DNA from: Pseudoxanthomonas sp. F37 | GTDB lineage: Bacteria > Pseudomonadota > Gammaproteobacteria > Xanthomonadales > Xanthomonadaceae | Length of the DNA stretch: 64,000 bases | Reading direction: 5' to 3' | NCBI RefSeq assembly: GCF_022965755.1 | Contig: NZ_CP095187.1 | Span: 3,819,001-3,883,000, forward strand | Part shown: positions 54,058 to 62,286 of the stretch, in pieces | How positions within the stretch are numbered: the first letter of the stretch is position 1 | Layout of the letters: each line of letters begins with the position of its first letter | Made by a program: the position numbers and the translations under genes | The notes under the pieces: model-generated | The model's input: the letters and a program-made list of their open reading frames with translations, nothing else | What the model was told of the DNA's origin: nothing | Database searches by the model: none

Positions 54058-54126
54058 GAGCGCCCCCGGGCGCGATGCTTTTGATTCCCGGCCCGCGGAG
54101 CGGAGGCATCGTACCCGGGGTGCTCC
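54057..54126. repeat. REP-like inverted repeat between the Anbu and alpha-E genes
   Basis: Arm 1 at 54057-54078 (GGAGCGCCCCCGGGCGCGATGC) and arm 2 at 54106-54126 are inverted copies with a few mismatches, around a 27-base loop. The GTAGGAGCGCCC start and GATGC end are different from the element at 29855, so a second REP family is present. It begins at the last base of the Anbu stop codon and lies between two convergent genes. Confidence 0.7.
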
Positions 54127-54142
54127 CGCGGAACAGCGGGCC

Positions 54143-55084
54143 TCACCCGTGGAAGTACCCCGCGGCGATGGCATCGTGCAGCGCCCCCAGGTGCGTCTGG
54201 ATCTCGTCCATGAACGCGGCGGGGTTCCGCTCCGCCAGCACGGCGGGATCGGCGTTGCGGGTCATCCCGATCACCCGGTTGAGATGGCGGTCCACGCCCG
54301 GGCGGGGCGGCATGGTGGGCAGCACGCTCTGCGCGCGCATCAGGCAGAAGTGCACGCTGCGCGGGAACTCGTTGTTCTGCAGCAGGAAACGCAGCGCCAG
54401 TTCGGCGGTCACGCGCTGGCGCACGTGGCGACGGAACATCTGGTAGGCGGCCAGCGAACGCAGCACGCTCATCCACTGCATGTTCTGGAAGGTCTCGCGG
54501 TCGTCCTCGTTGCGCGGCGTGACCAGCCCGGAGGCGCCGGCATCGATGATGCGTGTGGTCATGTCCGCCTGTTCCAGCGCCGTGCCCAGGCGCAGGAACT
54601 GGAAGCCGATGTCGCGGCTGACGTTGGCGCTCAGCAGGCCCGAGACCTTCAGGCAGCCGTCGATGATGCGGCTGAGGAACTCGATCCGGTAGCGGCGGCC
54701 CAGGCTGCGCTCGCCGTATGCGCCGATGTAGAGGTGCAGATCGTTGACCGCTTCCCACACGTCCTGCGGCAGGCTGTCGCGGATGCTGCGCAGGATCTCG
54801 CGCGCGGCATCCACCGAGGCGCGCAGCGAGGACGGATTGCGTTCGTCCAGCAACAGGAAGCGGATCACATCGGCGTCGCCCGCCGCGTCGCCGCTCTCGG
54901 GATGGCACTGCTCGAAGCACTCGCCGGCGCCGACGGTGTCGATCATCGGCCGCCACGCGAACCGCACCGAGCGCGGCATGTCCAGCTGCAGCTGGCTGCC
55001 CACGCCCACCAGGCGCGCGGTGTTTTCGGCACGCCGCACGTAGCGGCTGAACCAGTACAGGTTGTCGGCCACCCGCGAGAGCAT
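54143..55084 (-). CDS. alpha-E domain protein
   Basis: A 313-residue all-helical protein with the alpha-E (PF04168) signature MLSRVADNLYWFSRYVRRAENTARL at the N-terminus. The remainder is helical, with LLDERNPSSLRASVDAAREI and GFQFLRLGTALEQADMTTRI. The function is unknown. The domain occurs with circularly permuted ATP-grasp proteins, transglutaminases and Anbu in a conserved operon thought to make or degrade a peptide-like product. The start overlaps the ATP-grasp stop by one base (TGATG). Confidence 0.9.
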   Translation of the reverse strand: MLSRVADNLYWFSRYVRRAENTARLVGVGSQLQLDMPRSVRFAWRPMIDTVGAGECFEQCHPESGDAAGDADVIRFLLLDERNPSSLRASVDAAREILRSIRDSLPQDVWEAVNDLHLYIGAYGERSLGRRYRIEFLSRIIDGCLKVSGLLSANVSRDIGFQFLRLGTALEQADMTTRIIDAGASGLVTPRNEDDRETFQNMQWMSVLRSLAAYQMFRRHVRQRVTAELALRFLLQNNEFPRSVHFCLMRAQSVLPTMPPRPGVDRHLNRVIGMTRNADPAVLAERNPAAFMDEIQTHLGALHDAIAAGYFHG

Positions 55085-56541
55085 CAGGCGTTCTCCCCCT
55101 CGTCGTCGGCCAGGTCCACCACCCACGTGTCCTTGGCGCCACCGCCCTGCGACGAGTTGACCACCAGCGATCCCTTCACCATCGCCACGCGCGTCAGCCC
55201 GCCGGTGGTGACGTAGGTGTCCTGGCGCGACAGCACGAACGGGCGCAGGTCGATATGGCGGGGCGACGGACCCTGCTTGGTGACGATGGGCGCGGTGGAC
55301 AGCGCCAGCGTGGGCTGCGCCATGTAGTTGCGCGGATTGGCCTGGATCAACGCCTTGAACTTCTCGCGCTGCCGCCTGGTGGAGCGCGGGCCGATCAGCA
55401 TGCCGTAGCCGCCAGACTCGTTGGCCGGCTTCACCACCAGCTTCTCGATGTTCTCCAGCACGTACCTGCGCTCCTTCGCATTGTGGCAGAGGTAGCTCGG
55501 CACGTTGGGCAGGATGGGATCCTCGCCCAGGTAGTACTTGATCATCTTCGGCACGTAGGCGAAGACCACCTTGTCGTCGGCCACGCCCGCGCCCGGCGCA
55601 TTCGCGAGCGCGACCTTGCCCGCGCGCCAGCTGCGGATCAGCCCGGGCACGCCGAGCACGGAATCCGGATGGAACACCTCGGGATCGATGAAGAGATCGT
55701 CGACCCGGCGGTAGACCACATCCACGCGCTTGGGCCCGTACACCGTACGCATGTAGGTGCAGTCGTCGTCGGCGACGAACAGGTCGCTGCCCTCGACCAG
55801 TTCGATCCCCATCGCCTGCGCCAGGTAGGCATGCTCGAAGTAGGCGCTGTTGAACACGCCCGGCGTCAGCAGCGCGATCACCGGCGTGTTGCCGGGGCGC
55901 GGCGACAGCGCGGCCAGGGTGTCGTAGAGCTGGCTGGGGTATTCGTCCACCGGCAGGATCGAGCTGGTCTCGAACAGTTCCGGGAACACGCGCTTGGCCA
56001 CCATGCGGTTTTCCAGCATGTAGCTGACGCCGGACGGGATGCGCAGGTTGTCTTCCAGCGCGTACAGCGTGCCGTCGCCGTCGCGCACGAGATCCGAGCC
56101 GCAGATATGCGCCCACACGCCCAAGGGCGGCGTGATGCCGACGCACTGCTCGCGGAAGTTCACCGAATCCTTCAGCAGCATCGCCGGGAACACCTTGTCC
56201 CTGACGATCTGCTGCTTGCCGTAGATGTCGCCGATGAACAGGTTCAGCGCGCGCATGCGCTGCTTCAGGCCGGCCTCGGTGCGCTGCCACTCGCTGAGCG
56301 GAATGATGCGCGGGATCAGGTCGAACGGCAGCGTGCGGTCGACGTTGCGGCCGTCGGAATACACGGTGAAGGTGATGCCCTGCAAGCGCGCGACCACGTC
56401 GGCGGCAAGCTGGCGTTCGGCGAGTTCGCGGCCGGACAGGCCGGCCAGGTATTCCACCAACCGGCGTGCGGCCGGTCGCGGCCGTCCATCGGCCTGGATC
56501 AGTTCGTCAAAGGTCGTGGTGCGGTACTTCGCCCAGTCCAT
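55084..56541 (-). CDS. circularly permuted type 2 ATP-grasp protein
   Basis: A 485-residue enzyme of the CP_ATPgrasp_2 family (PF14403). Residues include GITPPLGVWAHICGSDLVRDGDGTLYALEDN (ATP-grasp core), VELVEGSDLFVADDD-type loop, VKPANESGGYGMLIGP and a basic end LSRQDTYVTTGGLTRVA. ATP-grasp enzymes form peptide or amide bonds through acyl phosphates. Here the acceptor is unknown. The MDWAKYRTT start at 56541 gives the normal length. It is in one transcript with alpha-E, and the gap to the divergent pteridine reductase gene is 183 bp. Confidence 0.9.
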   Translation of the reverse strand: MDWAKYRTTTFDELIQADGRPRPAARRLVEYLAGLSGRELAERQLAADVVARLQGITFTVYSDGRNVDRTLPFDLIPRIIPLSEWQRTEAGLKQRMRALNLFIGDIYGKQQIVRDKVFPAMLLKDSVNFREQCVGITPPLGVWAHICGSDLVRDGDGTLYALEDNLRIPSGVSYMLENRMVAKRVFPELFETSSILPVDEYPSQLYDTLAALSPRPGNTPVIALLTPGVFNSAYFEHAYLAQAMGIELVEGSDLFVADDDCTYMRTVYGPKRVDVVYRRVDDLFIDPEVFHPDSVLGVPGLIRSWRAGKVALANAPGAGVADDKVVFAYVPKMIKYYLGEDPILPNVPSYLCHNAKERRYVLENIEKLVVKPANESGGYGMLIGPRSTRRQREKFKALIQANPRNYMAQPTLALSTAPIVTKQGPSPRHIDLRPFVLSRQDTYVTTGGLTRVAMVKGSLVVNSSQGGGAKDTWVVDLADDEGENA

Positions 56542-56699
56542 TCGCCTTCCTGCTGTCCCGGCCGGCACATCCGGCACGGGGGTGATGCGTCGCAACATGC
56601 CCGCTGGATGCACGCGCCGTCAAGCGTCCGCGCCGCGCGATCATCGACTCACATTTTTCGGCGCCGTCTTGCGCCATTCCGGTGCAAACCAGGGAAAAT

Positions 56700-56723
56700 G
56701 CGGGCTCCTGTTCCGGAGCCCGC
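56700..56723 (+). promoter_or_regulatory. hairpin covering the ribosome-binding site of the pteridine reductase gene
   Basis: GCGGGCTCC at 56700-56708 pairs perfectly with GGAGCCCGC at 56715-56723 (9 bp, 6-base loop). The right arm includes GGAG at 56715-56718, the only Shine-Dalgarno six bases before the ATG at 56725. The structure would hide the site and lower or control translation. Confidence 0.55.
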
Positions 56724-56724
56724 C

Positions 56725-57465
56725 ATGTCCACGCCGCGTCGTGTCGTCCTCATCACCGGCGCTGCCCGTCGCATCGGTGCCGCGATCGCCCGCCGGCTGC
56801 AGGCCGACGGCTACGACGTGGCCCTGCATTACCGGGGCTCGGCCGCCGACATGCAGGGGCTGGTCGAGGAACTGGAAGCCGGGCGCCAGGGCAGCACGCT
56901 GGTGCTGCAGGCCGACCTGGCGGTCTTCGACCGCTTGCCCGAGCTGGTGGCGAAAACCGTGGGCCATTTCGGCCGCCTGGACGCCCTGGTCAACAACGCA
57001 TCGGCGTTCTATCCCACGCCCGTGGGCGGCGCCACCCCGGCGCAATGGGAGGAGCTGTTCGCGGTCAACGCGCGCGCGCCGTTCTTCCTGGCGCAGGCGG
57101 CGGCGCCGCATCTGCGTGCCGCGCGCGGCGCCATCGTCAACATCGCCGACATCTATGCCGAAAAGCCGCGCGCGGACCTGCCGGTGTACGCCGCCTCCAA
57201 GGCCGCGCTGCTGGCGGTCTCGCGCGGTCTGGCGGTGTCGCTGGGTCCGGAGGTGCGGGTCAATGCGGTATCGCCGGGTGCGATCCTGTGGCCCGATGGC
57301 GGCATCGACCCGGCGCTGCAGGAGAGATTGCTCGCGCAGACGCCGCTGGGCCGGGTCGGCGAGCCCGCCGATATCGCCGCGACCGTCGCCTGGCTGCTCA
57401 GCGACGCGGCCGCCTACGTGACCGGGCAGACCCTGCACGTGGACGGCGGCCGCGCGCTGGGCTGA
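56725..57465 (+). CDS. pteridine reductase (SDR family)
   Basis: A 246-residue SDR similar to Leishmania PTR1 and bacterial FolM. The cofactor motif TGAARRIGAAIARRL has the Arg typical of pteridine reductases in place of G-x-G. NNASAFYPTPVG holds NNAS, and the catalytic triad is Asp in ADIYAEK, with Tyr and Lys in YAASK. It probably reduces dihydrobiopterin or dihydrofolate with NADPH. Its neighbours are folK and folB on the opposite strand, convergent by three bases, which supports a folate/pterin role. Confidence 0.85.
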   Translation: MSTPRRVVLITGAARRIGAAIARRLQADGYDVALHYRGSAADMQGLVEELEAGRQGSTLVLQADLAVFDRLPELVAKTVGHFGRLDALVNNASAFYPTPVGGATPAQWEELFAVNARAPFFLAQAAAPHLRAARGAIVNIADIYAEKPRADLPVYAASKAALLAVSRGLAVSLGPEVRVNAVSPGAILWPDGGIDPALQERLLAQTPLGRVGEPADIAATVAWLLSDAAAYVTGQTLHVDGGRALG

Positions 57466-57468
57466 GGG

Positions 57469-57960
57469 TCAGGCGGCCCCGATCTCCACCGGCTCCGGCG
57501 GCGAGCCGCGATCGGGGTGCGCGTCCCACAGCGCCCGCAAGGTCGCGCCGCTGCGCGGATCGATCTTGTCGGGCGCGATGTCCGCCAGCGGCAGCAGCAC
57601 GAACGCGTGCTTCAGTTCATCGCGCGGCAGGCGCAGATTGCCCGGGCCCTGCAGCACCAGGTCGTCGTAGAAGACGATGTCGATGTCCAGCGTGCGGTCG
57701 GAGAAGCGCGGCCCGCTGCGGTCGCGGCCATGCGCATCCTCCAGCGCATGCAGCCAGTCGTTCAGCGCGAAGGGGTCCAGGTCGCTGTCGATCACGACGG
57801 CGGCGTTGAGGAAATCGGTGCCGTCGAAACCGACCGAGCGCGTGCGGTAGACCGGCGACAGCACCAGCTCGCCGAAACGCGCGCGCAGGGCGGCGACGGC
57901 GGCGCGCAGGTGGCGCTCGGGCTGCACATTGCTGCCCAGGCTGAGATAGGCCGTTCCCAT
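57469..57960 (-). CDS. folK: 2-amino-4-hydroxy-6-hydroxymethyldihydropteridine diphosphokinase
   Basis: A 163-residue HPPK that transfers pyrophosphate from ATP to the pterin alcohol, the step before dihydropteroate synthase. It starts AYLSLGSNVQPERHLRAAVAAL. Metal-binding residues lie in RFSDRTLDIDIVFYDDLVLQG with the DID motif, and LRLPRDELKHAFVLLPLADIAP is the second family motif. It starts four bases downstream of the folB stop in the same direction, so one transcript is likely. Confidence 0.94.
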   Translation of the reverse strand: MGTAYLSLGSNVQPERHLRAAVAALRARFGELVLSPVYRTRSVGFDGTDFLNAAVVIDSDLDPFALNDWLHALEDAHGRDRSGPRFSDRTLDIDIVFYDDLVLQGPGNLRLPRDELKHAFVLLPLADIAPDKIDPRSGATLRALWDAHPDRGSPPEPVEIGAA

Positions 57961-57964
57961 GGCG

Positions 57965-58324
57965 TCAGGCCGGGCGCTGGCCGCGTTCGATCAGCACGCC
58001 CACGTTGCGGGCGCCGGTGACCGCGCCGGGCTTGCTGAGCTTCAACCGCACCCAGGCCACGCCGAACTCGTCGCGGACGATCGCCGCACACCGCTCCGCC
58101 AGCGTCTCCACCAGCCCGAAGTCCGCTTCCTCCACGAAGGAGATCAGCCGCTTGGACACCGCCTTGTAGTCCAGCGTGTGGGCGATGTCGTCGCTCGCCG
58201 CCGGCACGCGGTTGTCGAACGCCATCTCCACGTCCAGTGCCACGGTCTGGCGGATGCCGCGCTCCCAGTCGTAGATGCCGATGACGGTCTCGATGCGCAG
58301 GTCTTCGATGAAAACGATGTCCAT
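57965..58324 (-). CDS. folB: dihydroneopterin aldolase
   Basis: A 119-residue FolB. IVFIEDLRIETVIGIYDWERG at the N-terminus contains the catalytic loop with Glu and Gly-Ile-Tyr, and LVETLAERCAA is the pterin-binding region. VRLKLSKPGAVTGARNVGVLIER completes the fold with the catalytic Lys. It splits dihydroneopterin to 6-hydroxymethyl-dihydropterin and glycolaldehyde. It begins at 58324 with GGAGCTC-like spacing and is followed by folK. Confidence 0.93.
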   Translation of the reverse strand: MDIVFIEDLRIETVIGIYDWERGIRQTVALDVEMAFDNRVPAASDDIAHTLDYKAVSKRLISFVEEADFGLVETLAERCAAIVRDEFGVAWVRLKLSKPGAVTGARNVGVLIERGQRPA

Positions 58325-58376
58325 GGGGAGCTCTGGATCCGGATGCGGGAATGGTACGCGCAATCGACGCGCCCGC

Positions 58377-59639
58377 TCAGCCCATGGCCGCCACGGCCGC
58401 CGCTGGCGCACCCTGCAGCCGGCGCACGTCCGCGCCGCCCGGCTGCTGGAAGACCTGCAGACCGAACTCCGGCAGGATCGCCAGCAGGTGGTCGAAGATG
58501 TCCGACTGGATGCCTTCGTGCGCCGCCCATGCCACGGTCCGGGTGAAGCAGTAGACCTCCAGCGGCAGGCCGGTCGGGCCCGGCGGCAACTGGCGCACCA
58601 GCAGGGTCATGCCGTCGTGGATGTCGCCGTGCGCGCGCAGGTAGGCCTCGACGTAGGCGCGGAAGGTGCCCAGGTTGGTGATGCGGCGCTGGTTGACCGG
58701 CTCGCGCCCCTGCTCGGCCAGGCGCGCATTCCATGCGTCCAGTTCGCCGTTTTTCCGCTGCAGGTAGTCGGCGAGCAGGCGGAACCGGCGCAGCCGCGCC
58801 TGCGCGTCTTCGTCGAGGAAGCGGACGCTGTTCTGGTCCAGGTACAGCGCGCGCTTGATGCGCCGGCCGCCGGACTCGCTCATGCCGCGCCAGTTCTTGA
58901 ACGAGTCGCTGATCAGCTTCTTGGTGGGGATGGTGGTGATGGTCTTGTCCCAGTTCTGCACCTTCACCGTGTGCAGCGCGATGTCGATGACGTCGCCGTC
59001 GGCGTTCTGGCTGGGCATTTCGATCCAGTCGCCCACCCGCACCATGTCGTTGGAACTGAGCGTCACGCTGGCCACCAGCGACAGCAGCGTGTCCTGGAAC
59101 ACCAGGATCAGCACCGCCATCATCGCGCCCAGGCCCGACAGCAGGATCACCGGCGAACGGTCGATCAGCGCCGCCACCATCAGCACCGCCGCGACCACGA
59201 ACACGACGATCTTCAGCAACTGCAGGTAGCCCTTGATCGGCCTGTCGGCCGCATCGGGACGGCGCTGGTAGACCTCGTTGGCCAGGTCGAGCGCCGCCGC
59301 GATGGCCAGCGCCACCGTGAGGATGATGAAGGCGAAGCAGACGTTGCGGACCACGGTCACCAGCAGCGCCGGAAGATCCGGCACGAAGGCGACGCCGGCG
59401 GCCAGCACCACCGCGGGCACCACGTTGGCCAGGCGCGGGATCACCCGCAGGCGGACCTGGTGGTCGCCCTGGCCGAGTGGCAGCGTGGCCAGCAGCCGGC
59501 GCAGGCCGCGCAGCAGCACGCGCCTGGTGACCCAGTTGGCCAGCCACGCCAGCAGCACCAGTGCGCAGGCGACGACAACGGTATAGGCCCAGGGATAGGG
59601 CGCGAGGAACCCGCGCAGGGCGTCCAGCTGTTCGGTCAT
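58377..59639 (-). CDS. MscS-family mechanosensitive channel (YbdG-like)
   Basis: A 420-residue inner-membrane protein with five hydrophobic segments, then the MscS pore-lining helix (SPVILLSGLGAMMAVLILVFQDTLLSLVASVTL) and beta domain (DMVRVGDWIEMPSQNADGDVIDIALHTVKV). An insert between these and the C-terminal domain (VRFLDEDAQARLRRFRLL) matches the YbdG-type miniconductance channels. It releases solutes under hypo-osmotic shock. The last residues form an Ala/Gly tail. No overlap with folB (52-bp gap). Confidence 0.9.
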   Translation of the reverse strand: MTEQLDALRGFLAPYPWAYTVVVACALVLLAWLANWVTRRVLLRGLRRLLATLPLGQGDHQVRLRVIPRLANVVPAVVLAAGVAFVPDLPALLVTVVRNVCFAFIILTVALAIAAALDLANEVYQRRPDAADRPIKGYLQLLKIVVFVVAAVLMVAALIDRSPVILLSGLGAMMAVLILVFQDTLLSLVASVTLSSNDMVRVGDWIEMPSQNADGDVIDIALHTVKVQNWDKTITTIPTKKLISDSFKNWRGMSESGGRRIKRALYLDQNSVRFLDEDAQARLRRFRLLADYLQRKNGELDAWNARLAEQGREPVNQRRITNLGTFRAYVEAYLRAHGDIHDGMTLLVRQLPPGPTGLPLEVYCFTRTVAWAAHEGIQSDIFDHLLAILPEFGLQVFQQPGGADVRRLQGAPAAAVAAMG

Positions 59640-59770
59640 TCCGTTACCCCTTGAGGTGGTTCATGCGCGCCCTGGCATCTGCATTGCGCAGTCAGGCGCG
59701 CCGGTTGGCGGAGCGGAAAGGCTAGCCGCACCGCCTTGAACCTGAACGGAATTTGCCGCGCCCGTTCCCC

Positions 59771-60808
59771 TCAGCCCGCCGTGGCCACGCTCGCCAGCGT
59801 GGCCATGTCCCAGCGCGGCGTGACCTTCACTTCCGCCGTCTCGTGCTGGCCGGCCTCCAGCCGCAGGGCGCCGGCGAAGGCGATCATCGCGCCGTTGTCG
59901 GTGCACAGCGACGGACGCGGGAAGCAGGCGCGGCCGCCGCGCCGGGCCGCCATCTCCTGCAATTTCGCGCGCAGTCGCTTGTTGGCGCCCACGCCACCGG
60001 CGATGACGATGACGTCGCTGCCGGCTTCGTCCAGCGCGCGTTCGCACTTGATCGCCAGCGTGTCGACCACGGCATCCTCGAAGCCGCGCGCGATGTCGGC
60101 CTTGGTCTGGTCCGACTGGTCGCTGTCGCGCCAGGCCAGCAGCACCTGCGTCTTCAGGCCGGAGAAGCTGAAGTCCAGCCCGGGGCGGTCGGTCATGGGC
60201 CGGGCGAACTTGAACCGGCCCGGCGTACCCTGTTCCGCCAGCGCGGCCAGCTGCGGGCCGCCGGGATAAGGCAGCCCCATCATCTTGGCGGTCTTGTCGA
60301 ACGCTTCGCCGGCGGCATCGTCCAGCGTCTCGCCCAGCAGGCGGTAACGGCCGATGGCATCGACGGCCACCAGCTGGGTGTGTCCACCGGAGACCAGCAG
60401 CGCCACGAACGGTGCTTCCGGGGGGTCGTCTTCCATCAGCGGGGCCAGCAGGTGGCCTTCCATGTGGTGGACGGCCACGGCGGGCACGTCCAGCGCCCAG
60501 GCCAGCGACCGGGCCACGCCGGCCCCGACCAGCAGGGCGCCGACCAGGCCCGGGCCGGCCGTGTAGGCCACGCCGTCCAGGTCCCGGGTCTCCAGCCCGG
60601 CCTCGGCCAGGGTCTGCCGGATCAGCGGCAGCAGCTTGCGCACATGGTCGCGGCTGGCCAGTTCCGGCACCACGCCGCCGTATTCGGCGTGCAGGGCGAT
60701 CTGGCTGTAGACCGCGTGGGCCCGCAGGCCGGCCGGGCCGGACCGGCCGGTGTCGTAGACGGCCACGCCGGTTTCGTCGCAGCTGGTTTCGATGCCGAGG
60801 ACTTTCAT
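59771..60808 (-). CDS. tsaD: tRNA N6-adenosine threonylcarbamoyltransferase
   Basis: A 345-residue ASKHA-fold enzyme that, with TsaB and TsaE, transfers threonylcarbamoyl to A37 of ANN-decoding tRNAs. [18 protein letters not shown] is the nucleotide-binding start, [10 protein letters not shown] the metal-binding His pair, and [19 protein letters not shown] the adenosine motif. Standard length. It is divergent from rpsU, the common gammaproteobacterial arrangement. Confidence 0.96.
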
Positions 60809-60854
60809 GACGGGGATCTGGGGCTCCTGGGGGGCGGGGACAAGCCGGGGTGGG

Positions 60855-60882
60855 TTGCAGCGCCGCAGTCAGCCGCTATAAT
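60855..60882 (+). promoter_or_regulatory. rpsU promoter
   Basis: TTGCAG at 60855-60860 and a perfect TATAAT at 60877-60882 are 16 bp apart. Transcription should start near 60889, 43 bases before rpsU. This is one of the clearest sigma-70 promoters in the window, as suits a ribosomal protein gene. Confidence 0.7.
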
Positions 60883-60931
60883 ACGCGGCTCACCCGGTAT
60901 GCCCGGGCCGTTTACTTCACCGAGATTACGT

Positions 60932-61147
60932 ATGCCCAGCGTCAAAGTCCGCGAAAACGAGCCGTTTGAGTTTGCGCTGCGTCGCTTCAAGCGCACCTGC
61001 GAAAAGGCCGGCGTCCTGGCCGAAACCCGCAAGCGCGAGTTCTACGAGAAGCCGACCCAGGAGCGCAAGCGCAAGGCCGCCGCCGCGGTGAAGCGCCAGC
61101 TGCGCCGCAGCTCGCGCGACGTCACCAAGCGCCAGCGCCTGTACTGA
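60932..61147 (+). CDS. rpsU: 30S ribosomal protein S21
   Basis: A 71-residue highly basic ribosomal protein: [20 protein letters not shown], then [22 protein letters not shown] helix and a C-terminal basic tail ending RQRLY. Length and sequence match S21. It is followed by a terminator and by the yqeY-type gene, the classic rpsU-yqeY-dnaG-rpoD order without the last two in view. Confidence 0.97.
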
Positions 61148-61165
61148 GCCGCGTCGCTTCGCGAG

Positions 61166-61199
61166 AAGCCGGCACGCGCAAGCGTCGCCGGCTTTTTGT
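61166..61199 (+). terminator. rho-independent terminator after rpsU
   Basis: AAGCCGGC (61166-61173) pairs with GCCGGCTT (61187-61194), extended by ACGC/GCGT inside with one bulged C, and a GCAA loop. TTTTT and GTGTTTTT follow. It sits just before the GatB/YqeY gene, probably attenuating read-through. Confidence 0.8.
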
Positions 61200-61246
61200 G
61201 TTTTTGGCGCCCGCGGGCGCCGCCCCACCCTCCGCAGGAGTCACCC

Positions 61247-61693
61247 ATGTCCCTGAAACAGCAGCTCACCGATGACATGAAGGCCGCGATGAAGGCCGGC
61301 GAGAAGGATCGCCTGGGCGTCATCCGCCTGATCAACGCCGCCATCAAGCAGAAGGAAGTCGACGAGCGCGTGGAACTGGACGATGCCGCCGTGCTGGCCG
61401 TGCTGGAGAAGATGGTCAAGCAGCGCAAGGATTCGGTCAGCCAGTACGAAGCCGCCAACCGCGAGGACCTGGCCGCCGTCGAGCGCGCCGAGATCGCCGT
61501 GATCGACGCCTACCTGCCGGCCAAGCTGGGCGAGGCCGAGATCCTGGCCGCGATCGAGGCCGCCATCGCCCAGACCGGCGCCTCCGGCCCGGCCGACATG
61601 GGCAAGCTGATGGGCGTGCTGAAGCCGCGCCTGGCCGGCCAGGCCGACATGGGCCTGGTGTCCGCGCTGATCAAGAAGAAGCTGGCGGGCTGA
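61247..61693 (+). CDS. GatB/YqeY domain protein
   Basis: A 148-residue protein with the GatB/YqeY fold seen at the C-terminus of GatB: MSLKQQLTDDMKAAMKAGEKDRLGVIRLI, KQKEVDERVELDD and the end GKLMGVLKPRLAGQADMGLVSALIKKKL. It is thought to bind tRNA or act in aminoacylation-related chemistry, but its role is unproven. The ATG at 61247 has GCAGGAG upstream. It is part of the rpsU locus. Confidence 0.9.
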   Translation: MSLKQQLTDDMKAAMKAGEKDRLGVIRLINAAIKQKEVDERVELDDAAVLAVLEKMVKQRKDSVSQYEAANREDLAAVERAEIAVIDAYLPAKLGEAEILAAIEAAIAQTGASGPADMGKLMGVLKPRLAGQADMGLVSALIKKKLAG

Positions 61694-61733
61694 GCCCGCG
61701 CCGCTTTGGGCGTCTGCGTGGCATCCTGACGCC

Positions 61734-62228
61734 ATGCAGACGCCCTTGATCACCCTGCGCCCGGCCACCCGCGGCGACATCCCGCAGATCCTCGATTTCA
61801 TCCGCGGCCTGGCCGAGTACGAAAAGCTCGCCCACGAGGCCGTCGCCACGCCGGCCCTGCTGGAAGAGCACCTGTTCGGCGCGCGCCCCGCCGCCGAAGT
61901 CGTCATCGCCGAGGCCGACGGCACGCCGGCCGGCTTCGCCCTGTTCTTCCACAGCTTCTCGACCTTCCTCGGGCAGCCGGGCCTGTACCTGGAAGACCTC
62001 TTCGTCTATCCGCGCTATCGCGGCCTGGGGCTGGGCAAGCGGCTGATGGTGCACCTGGCGCGGCTTGCGCTGGAGCGCGGATGTGGGCGCTTCGAGTGGT
62101 CGGTACTGGACTGGAACACGCCCGCCATCGACTTCTACCGCCGCCTGGGCGCCATCGGCATGGACGGATGGACCGTGCAGCGCGTCAGTGGCGAGGCCCT
62201 GCGCGCATTGGCCGACGCGTCCACGTGA
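61734..62228 (+). CDS. GNAT acetyltransferase, diamine/SAT-like
   Basis: A 164-residue GNAT enzyme. ITLRPATRGDIPQILDFIRGLAEYEK is typical of spermidine/spermine acetyltransferase-like (SAT) proteins. The acetyl-CoA loop is VYPRYRGLGLGKRLM, and WNTPAIDFYRRLGAIGMDGW is the C-terminal motif with the catalytic Tyr. Substrates in this group are thialysine or diamines. The role here is inferred. Confidence 0.87.
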   Translation: MQTPLITLRPATRGDIPQILDFIRGLAEYEKLAHEAVATPALLEEHLFGARPAAEVVIAEADGTPAGFALFFHSFSTFLGQPGLYLEDLFVYPRYRGLGLGKRLMVHLARLALERGCGRFEWSVLDWNTPAIDFYRRLGAIGMDGWTVQRVSGEALRALADAST

Positions 62229-62286
62229 ACGTCCTGACGACAACGCGCTAACGAACCGCTGACGCGCCACGGGCCACCCTCGGCCC

